Of a stretch of 64,000 nucleotides of DNA, positions 26,792 to 36,649 are shown in pieces. This DNA comes from Vibrio nigripulchritudo ATCC 27043 (GTDB lineage: Bacteria > Pseudomonadota > Gammaproteobacteria > Enterobacterales > Vibrionaceae). The notes under the pieces are model-generated. The model was not told the origin of the DNA, ran no database searches, and saw only the letters and a list, made by a program, of their open reading frames with translations. The stretch is taken from NCBI RefSeq assembly GCF_000222685.1, contig NZ_AFWJ01000267.1, positions 1 to 64,000 of the forward strand, written 5' to 3'. Positions within the stretch are counted from its first letter, which is position 1, and every line of letters begins with the position of its first letter. A program made the translations under genes and the position numbers.

Positions 26792-27814
26792 TTACTGTGC
26801 GAGCAAACGCACGTAATCACCGTCTTTGACTTCCAATGCATTCGCCACTTCCTGGCTCAGCATGACGGTGTCGGTTGCTTTGTCGTACGCAGCAGTCGCT
26901 GCGGTCGCTCTGAAGTTTTCGAATGATGAATTACACATCAAATAATGCTGTGCGCTTGAATGTTCCTGTACGCTGACTTTTGCCCGGAACGAGTGGCGTA
27001 CCGACTCGATATTTCGAAGGTCACACTCCACCGACGGACCAGCATCAAAAATGTCGACATAACCTCGGCACGAGAAGCCTTCCTGTTCGAGCAGGCGAAG
27101 CGCCGGACGGGTGTTGTCGTGCACTTTGCCGATCACGGCCTGCGCTTCTGGTGACAGTAAGTTGATGTAAATAGGCAATTTAGGCATGAGGTCGGCAATA
27201 AAGCCTTTCTTACCAATACCCGTCAGGTAATCTGCCATGGTGAAATCAATCGAGAAGAAATGCTCCTGCAGCCATTGCCAGAATGGTGAGTTGCCTTCAT
27301 CGTCTGACACCCCTCGCATCTCTGCAAATACGGTTTCTGAGAAGCGATGCGGGTGCTCAGCCATCATCAAGAAACGACATTTGGACATCAGGCGACCGTT
27401 TAACCCCTGACGAAATTGCGGGCGTAAGAACAGGGTACAGATCTCGCTACACCCCGTGTAATTGTTACCAAAGGTCAACAGTTTAACGACATTGTTTACA
27501 CCTAGCTTGGGTGACGAATGCACTACTTTGCTGATGTGGTAAGTGTAAAAAGGCACATCCCAGCCAATGGATGCTTCAATGCCCGTAGTGCCGGCTACTT
27601 CACCCGTTTCGCTGTCGAAACCGACCATTAAGTAGCCTTCATCTCCGGGTTCGGTGACTTCAGATTTGCCGAAACTGTAGACCGAGTGGTCAATGCGATT
27701 GGTTAATAATTCTTCGTTGACAGGAAGAGAAGTAAATCCATGTCCTGATTCTACGGCACAGGTATTCAGTGCCTCATAATCTTGTTTCGTAATAGGACGA
27801 ACTACCAGCATCAC
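26792..27814 (-). CDS. astA: Arginine N-succinyltransferase
   Basis: Transfers succinyl from succinyl-CoA to arginine, the first step of the AST pathway. 340 residues; MLVVRPITKQDYEALN opens the GNAT-like fold. Typical segments are GLNGRLMSKCRFLMMAEHP, ADYLTGIGKKGFIADLMP and FDAGPSVECDLR. A single chain, as in other gamma-proteobacteria. Lies between astC and astD. Confidence 0.95.
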   Translation of the reverse strand: MMLVVRPITKQDYEALNTCAVESGHGFTSLPVNEELLTNRIDHSVYSFGKSEVTEPGDEGYLMVGFDSETGEVAGTTGIEASIGWDVPFYTYHISKVVHSSPKLGVNNVVKLLTFGNNYTGCSEICTLFLRPQFRQGLNGRLMSKCRFLMMAEHPHRFSETVFAEMRGVSDDEGNSPFWQWLQEHFFSIDFTMADYLTGIGKKGFIADLMPKLPIYINLLSPEAQAVIGKVHDNTRPALRLLEQEGFSCRGYVDIFDAGPSVECDLRNIESVRHSFRAKVSVQEHSSAQHYLMCNSSFENFRATAATAAYDKATDTVMLSQEVANALEVKDGDYVRLLAQ

Positions 27815-27905
27815 AACTCCCTCCAGATGCTATTGCAGAATCTCGCGCCAAGAAAAAGGCCGGGTACGTTCACACCCGACCAGTTCGATGTGCCGAGCTA
27901 CTGCC

Positions 27906-29117
27906 TTAAACTAAGCTTGCGATGGCTTTTTCTAGTCTTGCCAGCCCTTCTTCGACTTCTTCTTTTGAAATCACAAGAGACGGGGTAAATCGAACGACAT
28001 TGGCACCAGCAACCAGAACCATCAGCCCTTCATTACCTGCTGCAACCAGGATGTCGCGAGCGCGACCTTGCCACTCTTCATTCAGAGCTGCGCCTAGCAG
28101 CAGACCTTTACCACGAATTTCAGAGAAAATCGGGTACTTATTGTTAATTCTAGACAATCCTTCACGGAACAGCGCTTCACGTTCCTTCACGCCTTCCAGA
28201 ACGTCTGGCTGGCGTACAACATCAACCACAGCTTCTGCTACCGCACAAGCCAGTGGGTTACCACCGTATGTTGAACCATGAGTACCAATTTTCAGATGCT
28301 GAGCCAGTTCTGTTGTAGTCAGCATGGCACCGACAGGGAAACCACCACCCAGTGATTTTGCCGTGCTTAGAATGTCTGGTGTGATACCAAGACCCTGGTA
28401 TGCATAAAAGTCGCCTGTACGACCATTACCTGTCTGAACTTCATCAAAAATCAGCAGCGCGTTGTGTTTGTCACACAGTTCACGTACCGCTTTTACGAAT
28501 TCTGGTGTTGGGGAAACAATGCCGCCTTCCCCCTGAAGAGGTTCCATCATGATGGCACAGGTGCGATCTGAGATGTGAGCTTCGAGCGCTTCGATGTCGT
28601 TATATGGCAGGTGAGTAACATCACCCGGCTTAGGACCGAAACCGTCTGAGTAAGCAGCTTGCCCACCCACAGTTACAGTGAAGAATGTGCGACCGTGGAA
28701 GCCTTGTTGAAATGCGATGATTTCAGATTTTTCTTCACCATGCTTATCTGCTGCCCAGCGACGTGCCAGTTTCAATGCCGCTTCGTTTGCTTCTGCACCC
28801 GAGTTTGCAAAGAAGACTTTTTCAGCAAAACTTACTTCAGTCAGCTTCTTCGCCAAACGTAGCGCTGGCTCATTGGTCATCACGTTACTTAGGTGCCAGA
28901 TCTTGTTCGCCTGATCTGTAAGAGCAGATACCATCGCGGGGTGACAATGTCCCAAGCAGCTCACAGCGATACCACCAGCAAAGTCGATGTATTCTTTACC
29001 AGCTTGATCCCATACTCGTGCACCTTCACCACGAACAGGAATGATCTCCATCGGGTTGTAACAAGGCACCATTACGTCATTAAACAGGCTGCGTTCTACT
29101 TTGTTTTCCATTGTCAT
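27906..29117 (-). CDS. astC: Acetylornithine/succinylornithine aminotransferase
   Basis: PLP aminotransferase of about 403 residues that works in arginine catabolism (AstC) and can double as ArgD in biosynthesis. [18 protein letters not shown] and [15 protein letters not shown] are typical. [15 protein letters not shown] precedes the PLP lysine in [15 protein letters not shown]. The ATG at 29117 follows GGAG and is preferred to the track-length start at 29153. pabA lies upstream on the same strand and astA downstream. The gene may also be labelled argD. Confidence 0.93.
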   Translation of the reverse strand: MTMENKVERSLFNDVMVPCYNPMEIIPVRGEGARVWDQAGKEYIDFAGGIAVSCLGHCHPAMVSALTDQANKIWHLSNVMTNEPALRLAKKLTEVSFAEKVFFANSGAEANEAALKLARRWAADKHGEEKSEIIAFQQGFHGRTFFTVTVGGQAAYSDGFGPKPGDVTHLPYNDIEALEAHISDRTCAIMMEPLQGEGGIVSPTPEFVKAVRELCDKHNALLIFDEVQTGNGRTGDFYAYQGLGITPDILSTAKSLGGGFPVGAMLTTTELAQHLKIGTHGSTYGGNPLACAVAEAVVDVVRQPDVLEGVKEREALFREGLSRINNKYPIFSEIRGKGLLLGAALNEEWQGRARDILVAAGNEGLMVLVAGANVVRFTPSLVISKEEVEEGLARLEKAIASLV

Positions 29118-29468
29118 CACATACTCCATTCCGATCCCAATGTATTTGAGCAATAGCCAGAATCCGATACCACGTGGTATTTTCTACTGCTCAAACATTG
29201 TATTTACATTAAATTAACTATTTCAATAGTGATTTGTTCTTTTTATAGAACAAACAACACGCTAGCTGCCAAGAGCCATGAGTATTTATGCACCAGCCAA
29301 ATGCTTTTATGAAGCAATTTATACTTATACGTAAAATAAGCTGGGGTTAACCATATATAGATAGAAGGGTTACGAAGACAAGCGAATCGTATTGCGAATA
29401 GTTTTGCATAGAACGCTATTAAGAAAAAAAACGGAAAAAATGTTAAGAAAAGTGACCCGAAGCAGGCT
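29118..29468. other. Intergenic region between pabA and astC
   Basis: An AT-rich region that should carry the ast promoter. Visible: GTTCT-TTTTAT-AGAAC inverted repeat near 29234-29250 and a T-rich tract after the pabA stop on the minus strand (about 29400-29460), which may help termination without a clear hairpin. An ArgR site is expected, but I could not assign one. Confidence 0.4.
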
Positions 29469-30047
29469 TTAACGACGCAGAAAGTTGGCGAGCAGCTCGT
29501 GCCCTTGTTCTGTTTTGATGGATTCGGGGTGAAATTGCACTCCTTCAATAGGCAAAGTGTTGTGCTGAAAGCCCATGATTTCGTCGAATTCACCGTCAAC
29601 GTCTTTTGTCCAGGCAGTCACTTCAAAGCAGTCTGGAAGTGTTTCTGCTTTGACCGTCAGAGAGTGATAACGCGTGACCGTCAACGGCATATTCAGTGCT
29701 TCAAACAATCCTTGCTGCTCGTGCCAGATTGGTGAGGTTTTTCCGTGCATCACTTTCTTCGCACGAATCACATCTCCACCAAATACCTGAGCAATTGCCT
29801 GATGACCCAGACACACACCTAATATAGGCAATTTGCCAGCAAAGTGTTTTATAGCCTGCAGCGAGATCCCTGCTTCATTCGGAGTACACGGTCCGGGGGA
29901 GATAACTAAGTGGCTAGGTGCTAGTGCTTCTATACCTTCTATGGTTATTTCATCATTACGCACAACTTTGACATCCGCACCCAGCTCGCAGAAGTACTGA
30001 TACAAGTTGTAGGTGAAAGAGTCGTAGTTATCGATGATTAACAACAT
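29469..30047 (-). CDS. pabA: Aminodeoxychorismate synthase glutamine amidotransferase (component II)
   Basis: 192 residues of a class-I glutamine amidotransferase, starting [19 protein letters not shown]. The catalytic Cys is in [12 protein letters not shown], the His and Glu in [13 protein letters not shown]. It supplies ammonia for p-aminobenzoate (folate) synthesis and can serve anthranilate synthase. Its place beside argD/astC is the enterobacterial and vibrio arrangement, favouring pabA over trpG. Confidence 0.92.
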   Translation of the reverse strand: MLLIIDNYDSFTYNLYQYFCELGADVKVVRNDEITIEGIEALAPSHLVISPGPCTPNEAGISLQAIKHFAGKLPILGVCLGHQAIAQVFGGDVIRAKKVMHGKTSPIWHEQQGLFEALNMPLTVTRYHSLTVKAETLPDCFEVTAWTKDVDGEFDEIMGFQHNTLPIEGVQFHPESIKTEQGHELLANFLRR

Positions 30048-30449
30048 AAAGGCAGTTTATAGACATGTTACTTAAGGGCGGTATTGTGCAGCAGAGTCAC
30101 GGAAAGGCAAGTGAAAATTCAGGTTAGTTTGGGTCTGCTGACCTTTCTAGGTTAAATTTTATCCGAATGGGATGCTTGGTCAGATACGTTTTGATCGCGG
30201 TGCAAGATTTTAAATTTCGCCGATTTATCCGGTTATTTTTCCGAACATCATTCCAACACTTTAAACCCTTCGGTTGTCAACAGATTGAAATCAAAGTCGG
30301 TGAAAAGAAAGCGCTTTTTCACTTTGTTCTACGATCAATGTCTCCTATCAGCACCTTCCATAAACATCCAAGTTCGAGATATTAATAAATATGAATCTCA
30401 TTGCTATGCGATTCGATTAATATTACTAACAATAAACATAGGATGTACG
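30048..30449. other. Intergenic region between pabA and the secreted protease
   Basis: Divergent promoter region. A hairpin-forming GTGAAAA...TTTTTCAC repeat is at 30299-30322. An in-frame extension of the protease (from 30285) lacks signal-peptide character and is not believed. No other gene was seen. It is also the left boundary of the 30.3-48.4 kb accessory block. Confidence 0.4.
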
Positions 30450-32312
30450 ATGCATAAAAAACGGATTATCTCATTAGCAATTGGGGCAGCAATTGCTTAT
30501 GCCGGCACAGCAGGCGCAACTGATAGATTCCACGCCGACCGTTGGCTAACACCAGGTGACCCTCTATTACAACATCAGTGGAACTTACTAAATACTGGTC
30601 AGGCGGCTTTCGCAGCACAGGGTGGTGTTGCAGGACATGATTTGAACTTGTGGCAAACACATTTGTTTGGATACGGCGGTCAGGGCGTGATTGTTGCCGT
30701 GGTTGATGATGGGCTTGAGATTGCTCATCCAGATCTGGCACCAAACATTAAACCGGGTTCCTGGAACTTGGTTACAAATACCAACGATCCCACGCCAACA
30801 AAAGCATCAGCCAGCCACGGTACGTCAGTAGCGGGTATTATTGCAGCGGCGGGTGGCAACAATGAAGGTGTTCGTGGTGTTGCTCCACAAGCCGGTCTGA
30901 AGGGTTATAACTACCTAGACGAGCAGTCTATCGAAAGCTGGCTCATTACCCACGGTAAAGATCCAAGAACGGCTGATGTGCGCGTGTTCAACCAAAGCTA
31001 TGGTTCTCAGCCTCTATTTAGTATCCCTTACGACTTAACCAATAATCTGAACCTGGCAGTTCAGGATGCGGTTCACCAAGAAGTCAGTACCACAGCACAT
31101 CAGGGCAAAGGGGCACTGTTTGTTAAGTCTGCTGGTAATGGCTTCGGACGCACCAGTGTTCGATTCACCAGTGGCGCTACTTTCCGCATTCTTCCAAAAG
31201 ACTACGATACTGCAGAAGTGCCTAATGAAGGGCTGCCATGGCAGAACAGTAACCTTTCTTTCAACAACGCCAACTACTGGAATATGACGGTAAGTGCGAT
31301 GAATGCCGATGGTAAGCTGTCTTCATACTCTTCCGTTGGTAGTAATGTCTTCCTGACTGCTCCTGCTGGTGAGTTTGGACGTGACAAACCAGCTCACGTT
31401 ACCACTGATCTGATGGGTTGTGATCGTGGTTACAACACCATCGAACGAGCAGATCGTAACGGCTTGCATGGTGGAACAGCGGATGATCCAAACTGTAACT
31501 ACAACGGCGTTATGAACGGTACGTCTTCTTCCGCGCCGAACACTTCTGGTGCCGCGGCTTTGCTTATGAGCGTACGCCCGGATTTATCTCAGCGTGACAT
31601 TCGCCACCTACTGGCGACAACAGCAACCAAAATCGACGCAGAGCACGTGAATACTGACATTTCTTACACCACTTCATCCGGTGTATCACGAACTGTCACA
31701 GGGTTAGAAGGATGGTCTGCCAACGCAGCTGGTTACGACTACAGCCCATACTACGGCTTCGGTCTTATCGATGTAGATAAAGCGATGTTTGCCGCACGCA
31801 CTGCACAGCCTCTGCCACCATTACAGCTCACTGAGTGGAAGACCACTACAGCAAACATCACTGTGCCAGACGCGGGTGATCAAGCCGTTACGGATACAGT
31901 AGCCATCAATGATGCGCTTAAAGTGGAGTCAGTTCAGGTTAAAGTTGATATTGACCACGAGCGTACCAGCGATCTTCTGATCGAATTAGTCTCTCCTTCC
32001 GGTACCAGCAGTGTTCTGATGTCTCCTCGCAACAGCCTGGTTGGACGTTCTCTACTGCAAGGTATCGGACAAGCGATTGGTGACGAAAGCCGCGGTTACC
32101 GCGATCATCTGTTACTGAGCCATAAGTTCTATGGTGAAGATGCTGCGGGTGAGTGGACATTGCGAGTGACAGATACCAGCGGTGAGCACAGCCACTGGAT
32201 CCTGCGCAACCGCAATGACGAAACTCAGAGCTTCAACATCCCTCACTTCAACAACAGCGTACCGGGCACGATCAACCATTGGTCAATCCGTATTATTGGT
32301 CACCAAGGTTAA
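30450..32312 (+). CDS. Secreted kexin-like subtilisin serine protease (S8) with P-domain
   Basis: A 620-residue preproprotein with signal peptide (ISLAIGAAIAYAGTAGA). The catalytic triad is visible: Asp86 in VAVVDDGLE, His123 in SHGTSVAGI, Ser359 in NGTSSSAPNTSG, with oxyanion Asn in KSAGNGFG. Residues about 470-610 are a proprotein-convertase P-domain (VQVKVDIDHERTSDLLIELV). The architecture and the small downstream gene match the Aeromonas sobria serine protease ASP and its ORF2 chaperone, whose crystal structure is published. The ATG at 30450 follows AGGA. Predicted to be secreted, probably by the type II system, and a candidate virulence or nutrient-acquisition protease. Confidence 0.9.
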   Translation: MHKKRIISLAIGAAIAYAGTAGATDRFHADRWLTPGDPLLQHQWNLLNTGQAAFAAQGGVAGHDLNLWQTHLFGYGGQGVIVAVVDDGLEIAHPDLAPNIKPGSWNLVTNTNDPTPTKASASHGTSVAGIIAAAGGNNEGVRGVAPQAGLKGYNYLDEQSIESWLITHGKDPRTADVRVFNQSYGSQPLFSIPYDLTNNLNLAVQDAVHQEVSTTAHQGKGALFVKSAGNGFGRTSVRFTSGATFRILPKDYDTAEVPNEGLPWQNSNLSFNNANYWNMTVSAMNADGKLSSYSSVGSNVFLTAPAGEFGRDKPAHVTTDLMGCDRGYNTIERADRNGLHGGTADDPNCNYNGVMNGTSSSAPNTSGAAALLMSVRPDLSQRDIRHLLATTATKIDAEHVNTDISYTTSSGVSRTVTGLEGWSANAAGYDYSPYYGFGLIDVDKAMFAARTAQPLPPLQLTEWKTTTANITVPDAGDQAVTDTVAINDALKVESVQVKVDIDHERTSDLLIELVSPSGTSSVLMSPRNSLVGRSLLQGIGQAIGDESRGYRDHLLLSHKFYGEDAAGEWTLRVTDTSGEHSHWILRNRNDETQSFNIPHFNNSVPGTINHWSIRIIGHQG

Positions 32313-32326
32313 TCAAGGAGATACTT

Positions 32327-32782
32327 ATGAAATTTAAAGCGATTGTACTTGCCTCTGTATTGGTTTCTGCATCGGCAATGGCAAACTCAGACATTAAAAA
32401 TGAGATTGGTATTTCTGCTGCGCCGGGTGAAAAAGTGCTTATTAACGGTCAAACCTTTTTCAAAGAGAAAGAGGAATCTTTTTCACTGCTTCGTTTCCTA
32501 GGCTTTGACAACCCTGTTGAAGTGTATGCAGGTGACGCACTTACTGATGAAACGGGTATCGAGACTCACAAAGCCAGTGGTGTCATTTTGGTAAGAGCAA
32601 GCCAGGATCAAGCGAAAGCTCTTGCGAAGGAGTACGGCTTAGAGGTGGTATCTCAGGCAGGTTCTATTTCTGTATTGAAAGCATCTACATCCACTGAACT
32701 GCTTAACTTAGCGTCTCAGTTGGAAGCTAAAGGTGTCACTTTACAAGTCGAGCTTGTGAACAGCGCTGAGCAACCAGAATAA
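32327..32782 (+). CDS. Probable dedicated chaperone/inhibitor of the kexin-like protease (ASP ORF2 type)
   Basis: A 151-residue exported protein (signal KAIVLASVLVSASAMA), 14 bases after the protease stop and preceded by AAGGAG. The C-terminal about 70 residues (LAKEYGLEVVSQAGSISVLK and ASQLEAKGVTLQVELV) resemble a propeptide-like alpha/beta unit. The family counterpart in Aeromonas helps the cognate protease fold in the periplasm and keeps it inactive until secretion. The assignment rests on gene order, size and propeptide-like pattern; sequence homology was not tested. Confidence 0.75.
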   Translation: MKFKAIVLASVLVSASAMANSDIKNEIGISAAPGEKVLINGQTFFKEKEESFSLLRFLGFDNPVEVYAGDALTDETGIETHKASGVILVRASQDQAKALAKEYGLEVVSQAGSISVLKASTSTELLNLASQLEAKGVTLQVELVNSAEQPE

Positions 32783-32803
32783 ATACAGCCACAGTAAACA
32801 TAC

Positions 32804-32830
32804 AAAGCCTTGGTACTCCACCAAGGCTTT
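32804..32830 (+). terminator. Terminator of the protease-chaperone operon
   Basis: Perfect 10-bp stem AAAGCCTTGG / CCAAGGCTTT (32804-32813 / 32821-32830) with a 7-base loop and TCTTGTTT after it. Confidence 0.85.
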
Positions 32831-32852
32831 CTTGTTTAAGCGTGACCAAATA

Positions 32853-32888
32853 GAAATAAAAAACCAGCAGAGGGTATCTGCTGGCTTT
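32853..32888 (-). terminator. Terminator of the GH19 chitinase gene
   Basis: Stem CCAGCAGA / TCTGCTGG (32864-32871 / 32877-32884); on the minus strand it is followed by a T-rich run (A-rich at 32853-32863 on the plus strand). Confidence 0.8.
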
Positions 32889-32916
32889 GTAATGATCTCA
32901 ATCTCGTATAAGCGAG

Positions 32917-34554
32917 TTACTTACAAGAAATTTGGTCCCAGTTCCAACCAGAGTTTGGATTGCTGCCCGGAGTATCCCAGACACCTGGGTTATTTTTCGC
33001 GATATAGCACTTACCTGCATGAGTCACTTTGTCACCATTGGCAACCTGGCTCACACCTTCTTGCCACTCAATGAATCCATTTGGATTTGTTGGTGGAGGT
33101 GTTGGTGTTGTTGTGCCGTTAAACACTTCCCATGCACCGCCTAGCGCTGGGTCATCACCCTGAGTCCAGTTTTTCGCTTGGTAAACCACACCTTTACGTG
33201 CCGCTTTGTCGCCTTTGTTGTAAACCTTGTTCACATCCCAACCCGCAACGCCATCAACTGCTGGCTCACCAGGCTCTACTGGAATTGCTTTATCCACAAC
33301 TCGAACTTCAGGCCAGATGGTATGAGAACCATAGAAGTTAGTCACACACTTCTCGTAGTCACCTGGAACAAGAGCAGAATAAGCCGTTTGGAAAGGTACC
33401 AGTTCACATTCAAACGATGCGCCTCCCGGGCGTTCTGGGTGTGGTTTCCAATTACCATCCCAGTTGGTGTAAAGCACGTCAGTTGAACCTTTCAGGTTCA
33501 AGCTGCCAAATGGCGTTTGCTGATAGCAAGTGTTCTTCTCATCTGCTTCAATTGGGATCTGGTAATGAGCCGCTAAGCCTTCCCAATAGCTGATGCGGTT
33601 AACTGGCTGACCTTTTGTCTTATTGTGCTCACCACACTCAATACCACCGTTGATCACATTGATGGTAGTACCAAAGCCATAACCAATACCGGCTTCGATT
33701 TCACGCTGTGATGGTTTCCATGTACGGTCAATAACATGAAGCATGGCTGGTTTTGGTGCCTGAGGAGTCAGGAAGAACCAGATAGCAGAAGCCATGTTCA
33801 ACCAGGAATCTGCCACCAAAGCAGGATTCTTAAGAAGCACAGTCGCATCACCATCGAACATCACTTCCGAGAATGCGCCGTAGTTAAAGTGGTAAGACAG
33901 CTGCTTCGCACCACGACCAAAGTAACCTTGTCCAGGTTCACACGGCCAGCGTCTGTTTTGCCAATCATCAGAACCACACCCTGTTGTGTAGCCTTCCTGA
34001 CCTTCAGCCCAGCCCATCTCTCTTACGTGGAATAGCGCTTGCTGCCACTTTTCCAGACCAAGAGGGTTATCTGAAACATTACTTACTTCAACGTGACCAC
34101 CTGTTTCCTGCGCAAAGTGCGCAAAAGCCGTCACAATCGATTTCTTACAGATAGCATCTGAATCACGACCGTCAGTGTATTCGCCACAGAACGCTGGGAA
34201 TTTGCCAATCGCACGCAGGAAACGTGTGTAAGAGTATTCTGGTGCCGCCATGTGAGTTAAGAAATCCCACTCGGTTTGCGGGAAGACACGCTCAACACGT
34301 TTAACGTTTTCTGGGTTGGTCGTCAGCCCTGGCTGAATCGCTTCAACTATTGTGTTTGAACGAGTTTCGAGCGCTTTCGACCAGATGGCATACATAGGAT
34401 CGGAAGTTAATGATTTTTCAACGGCTTGAATATCTGCACGAGCAATGATGTAACCGTTTGGATTTGTAGGGTCCGGTTGGATGTTCATTGCAGCAAATGC
34501 ATTTGCAGACAACAAACCACCAATCAATACTGAAAGGTAACGTTTTGTTTTCAT
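32917..34554 (-). CDS. Secreted chitinase, glycoside hydrolase family 19, with chitin-binding modules
   Basis: 545 residues with a signal peptide (YLSVLIGGLLSANAFAA). The catalytic domain spans about 30-400; the general acid is Glu150 in AHFAQETGGH, and GYFGRGAKQLSYHFNYGAF is the family substrate-cleft signature. The C-terminal part has two aromatic-rich modules of CBM5/12 type (WDVNKVYNKGDKAARKGVV and IEWQEGVSQVANGDKV), separated by a Thr/Pro linker (TTTPTPPPTNPN). GH19 enzymes hydrolyse chitin with inversion. Expected substrate is crustacean or fungal chitin, common for vibrios. It is a single gene with its own terminator. Confidence 0.92.
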   Translation of the reverse strand: MKTKRYLSVLIGGLLSANAFAAMNIQPDPTNPNGYIIARADIQAVEKSLTSDPMYAIWSKALETRSNTIVEAIQPGLTTNPENVKRVERVFPQTEWDFLTHMAAPEYSYTRFLRAIGKFPAFCGEYTDGRDSDAICKKSIVTAFAHFAQETGGHVEVSNVSDNPLGLEKWQQALFHVREMGWAEGQEGYTTGCGSDDWQNRRWPCEPGQGYFGRGAKQLSYHFNYGAFSEVMFDGDATVLLKNPALVADSWLNMASAIWFFLTPQAPKPAMLHVIDRTWKPSQREIEAGIGYGFGTTINVINGGIECGEHNKTKGQPVNRISYWEGLAAHYQIPIEADEKNTCYQQTPFGSLNLKGSTDVLYTNWDGNWKPHPERPGGASFECELVPFQTAYSALVPGDYEKCVTNFYGSHTIWPEVRVVDKAIPVEPGEPAVDGVAGWDVNKVYNKGDKAARKGVVYQAKNWTQGDDPALGGAWEVFNGTTTPTPPPTNPNGFIEWQEGVSQVANGDKVTHAGKCYIAKNNPGVWDTPGSNPNSGWNWDQISCK

Positions 34555-34783
34555 TCCTATTCCTCTCGCTCCATAAAAATAAGGAAATTAGCAGAATGAT
34601 AATTTAGTCAATGGATTATTCGCAGTGAATTCTATAAGCGTAATGAATATCTCCGAGTCACTTCTACCAAATGAAAACCGAACACCAACTGGCTACATTT
34701 TTATTGAGCGATTTATCGAGGAAATAACAGGTTTAGTAAACAACTCTGTTGATATGACAAGCTCACACTTTGAGCCATAAAGA

Positions 34784-34810
34784 AAAACAGAAGCCAAAGG
34801 CTTCTGTTTT
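34784..34810 (-). terminator. Terminator at the end of the six-gene exported-protein cluster
   Basis: Perfect 12-bp stem AAAACAGAAGCC / GGCTTCTGTTTT with an AAA loop; on the minus strand it is followed by TTCTTTATGG-like T-rich sequence. Confidence 0.9.
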
Positions 34811-34831
34811 AAAGGGAAATGCAAGTTGATG

Positions 34832-36628
34832 TTAAATTCTGGCTTGTTCCAGTACATTTTCTGCGTAGTTTTTGAGGCTTGTGATCCCTATAGTTGGGAT
34901 ATACTCCTCAAGTACATCAATCGCTTCTGGGTACTGTACTGCCATGTTCCCCAGTAAATCAACCAGTTGCTTAATCACTTGCTGGTTGGTTTCTGCAAAT
35001 AGGCGCTCTTTGTATACCTGAACAAACTCAGATCGCGGCGTGGTGAAACTCAGACCTGCTGATGCGATTTCTCGAACACGTTCATCTTCAGCTTCCAATG
35101 AGCTCAGCAATACAGACTGAGCTTCTGGCGTATTGACGAACCGGAGTGAATTGACGGCCGCATGGCGCACGGATTTATTCTCATGGCTTAAGAAGGGCGT
35201 CACCTTGTCTGTTTGGTTCGGTGAACCAATGTTACCAAGCACACTCAGTGAATCAGCAATATCACTCGCGTCTGAAGCCTGACTCAATTCAAGTTCAAAC
35301 TGTTCATAGAGCTTATTCGCCCTGTCTTCATCTCTGTCCAGTAAGTTATTCGCCATGCTACCCAAAACCAATTTTGCCTGGACTTGATCTTCATGTTTAA
35401 AGAGCGTTCGAGACATTGTCTGAACCGCATCAACACTTGCTTGAGTCGGCTCTTTTAGGAACGCAAGCTTTAGCATGATTGCCTGTTGCTTGGATACCGA
35501 CGAGGTATTGAGTACATCCAGCAGAATTTGCTGAGCTTCAGGTGAGCCGATATTAACCAGAAGTGCACTCAGCATTTGAAAAGACGGATGGCTGGCATTG
35601 TACATCCTCATCCACTCTTCTATCTGAGTCAGTTTTGATGGGTCCAAGGCAACCCAGGCACGAAGCTCGAAGAACAACTGAGAGCGCTCTTTATTGCCAT
35701 AAGACGGCGTTGCGCGCAGACGACCTTTGAAAGTATCAGGATCAGCGTTAGACAAGGTATTTTCATACATTTGAGTCTTCAACAGCGTTTTCTGATAGTG
35801 ACCAGCCAACGTATCCCGGACGACTTGCCCAACCAAAGCCGTTCTGGTGTCTGCTATTTTTGACTGAGAGAGGTAGTTCAGGCTGAGAGACATGCTCTCT
35901 TTCGCCATCAAACGGTTAGCGGAGAAGGTACTTCGCTCTCTGTTGGTTTGAATTTGCTCGATTCGTTTAAAGAACCGACTGATCACCACATTCGTGGATT
36001 GATTCATACGGACTTGCGGGTTAAGCGCAATGTATTCCTTTAAGATCGTCGTATCTAACGTTGGAGAAGAACCTTCCTGCAAGCGGTAACTCACATCGTA
36101 ATCTGAAGTAAAGTCGCCTTCTACAGTTTGCCAGTTAGCTTTACCGTCGTTGGTAAGTGAAACCTGAAACTGCCCTATCCACTCCTTTAATACAGGAGAG
36201 AACTCAGCAAAGTAGCGCTCCTGAAACTCTAAGTCGGATAAAAGACCATCTTTACTCAGAGTACCTGTTACAACGATGTCTTTCGGCCATACCCAATTCA
36301 CTTCTTCGTTGATACTGGCTTTAAAAGTGTCTGCATCAAATGAAAACTCCAATTGATAGCCCAATGCATTTTCCTCGATAACATGGATATGCATCTTACC
36401 TTTGAAGGCATAATCCACGTTTATCGAAGAGGCAATAAGGTTGGCAGCTTCGGCATACCCCGAAGCATGACCAGATGCATCACTGGTGTACTCTAACCCG
36501 TAAGTGTATGTATTACCGGGCTCGAAACGGATCAAGTAGTTTTGCTCCGTTCCTTTGACATACCCAATCAAAATCAAAGCAACAACCGCTGCCATTGCAG
36601 CCAAGTACAGCGTTACCTTTTTTGTCAT
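34832..36628 (-). CDS. Exported beta-domain plus HEAT-repeat protein, unknown function
   Basis: 598 residues. An N-terminal hydrophobic signal or anchor (LYLAAMAAVVALILIGYV) is followed by about 200 residues of beta-strand-rich sequence (YTYGLEYTSDASGHASGYAE). Residues about 290-598 contain repeated helices of HEAT type (VTPFLSHENKSVRHAAVNSL, LLSSLEAEDERVREIASAGL). An N-terminal beta barrel followed by an alpha-solenoid is the architecture of the vitellogenin-type lipid-transfer N-terminal region. That similarity is my inference from layout and was not tested. Last gene of the cluster, 21 bases after the 797-aa gene, followed by a strong terminator. Confidence 0.75.
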   Translation of the reverse strand: MTKKVTLYLAAMAAVVALILIGYVKGTEQNYLIRFEPGNTYTYGLEYTSDASGHASGYAEAANLIASSINVDYAFKGKMHIHVIEENALGYQLEFSFDADTFKASINEEVNWVWPKDIVVTGTLSKDGLLSDLEFQERYFAEFSPVLKEWIGQFQVSLTNDGKANWQTVEGDFTSDYDVSYRLQEGSSPTLDTTILKEYIALNPQVRMNQSTNVVISRFFKRIEQIQTNRERSTFSANRLMAKESMSLSLNYLSQSKIADTRTALVGQVVRDTLAGHYQKTLLKTQMYENTLSNADPDTFKGRLRATPSYGNKERSQLFFELRAWVALDPSKLTQIEEWMRMYNASHPSFQMLSALLVNIGSPEAQQILLDVLNTSSVSKQQAIMLKLAFLKEPTQASVDAVQTMSRTLFKHEDQVQAKLVLGSMANNLLDRDEDRANKLYEQFELELSQASDASDIADSLSVLGNIGSPNQTDKVTPFLSHENKSVRHAAVNSLRFVNTPEAQSVLLSSLEAEDERVREIASAGLSFTTPRSEFVQVYKERLFAETNQQVIKQLVDLLGNMAVQYPEAIDVLEEYIPTIGITSLKNYAENVLEQARI

Positions 36629-36649
36629 TCTTTACCAACCTAACTGTTT

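Noticed and set aside
29243-29599. 118-codon minus-strand frame overlapping pabA
   Set aside because: Shadow of pabA in another frame running into AT-rich non-coding DNA; composition is not coding.
30285-30449. N-terminal extension of the kexin-like protease
   Set aside because: The extension has no signal-peptide character and no ribosome-binding site; ATG 30450 gives a normal signal peptide after AGGA.
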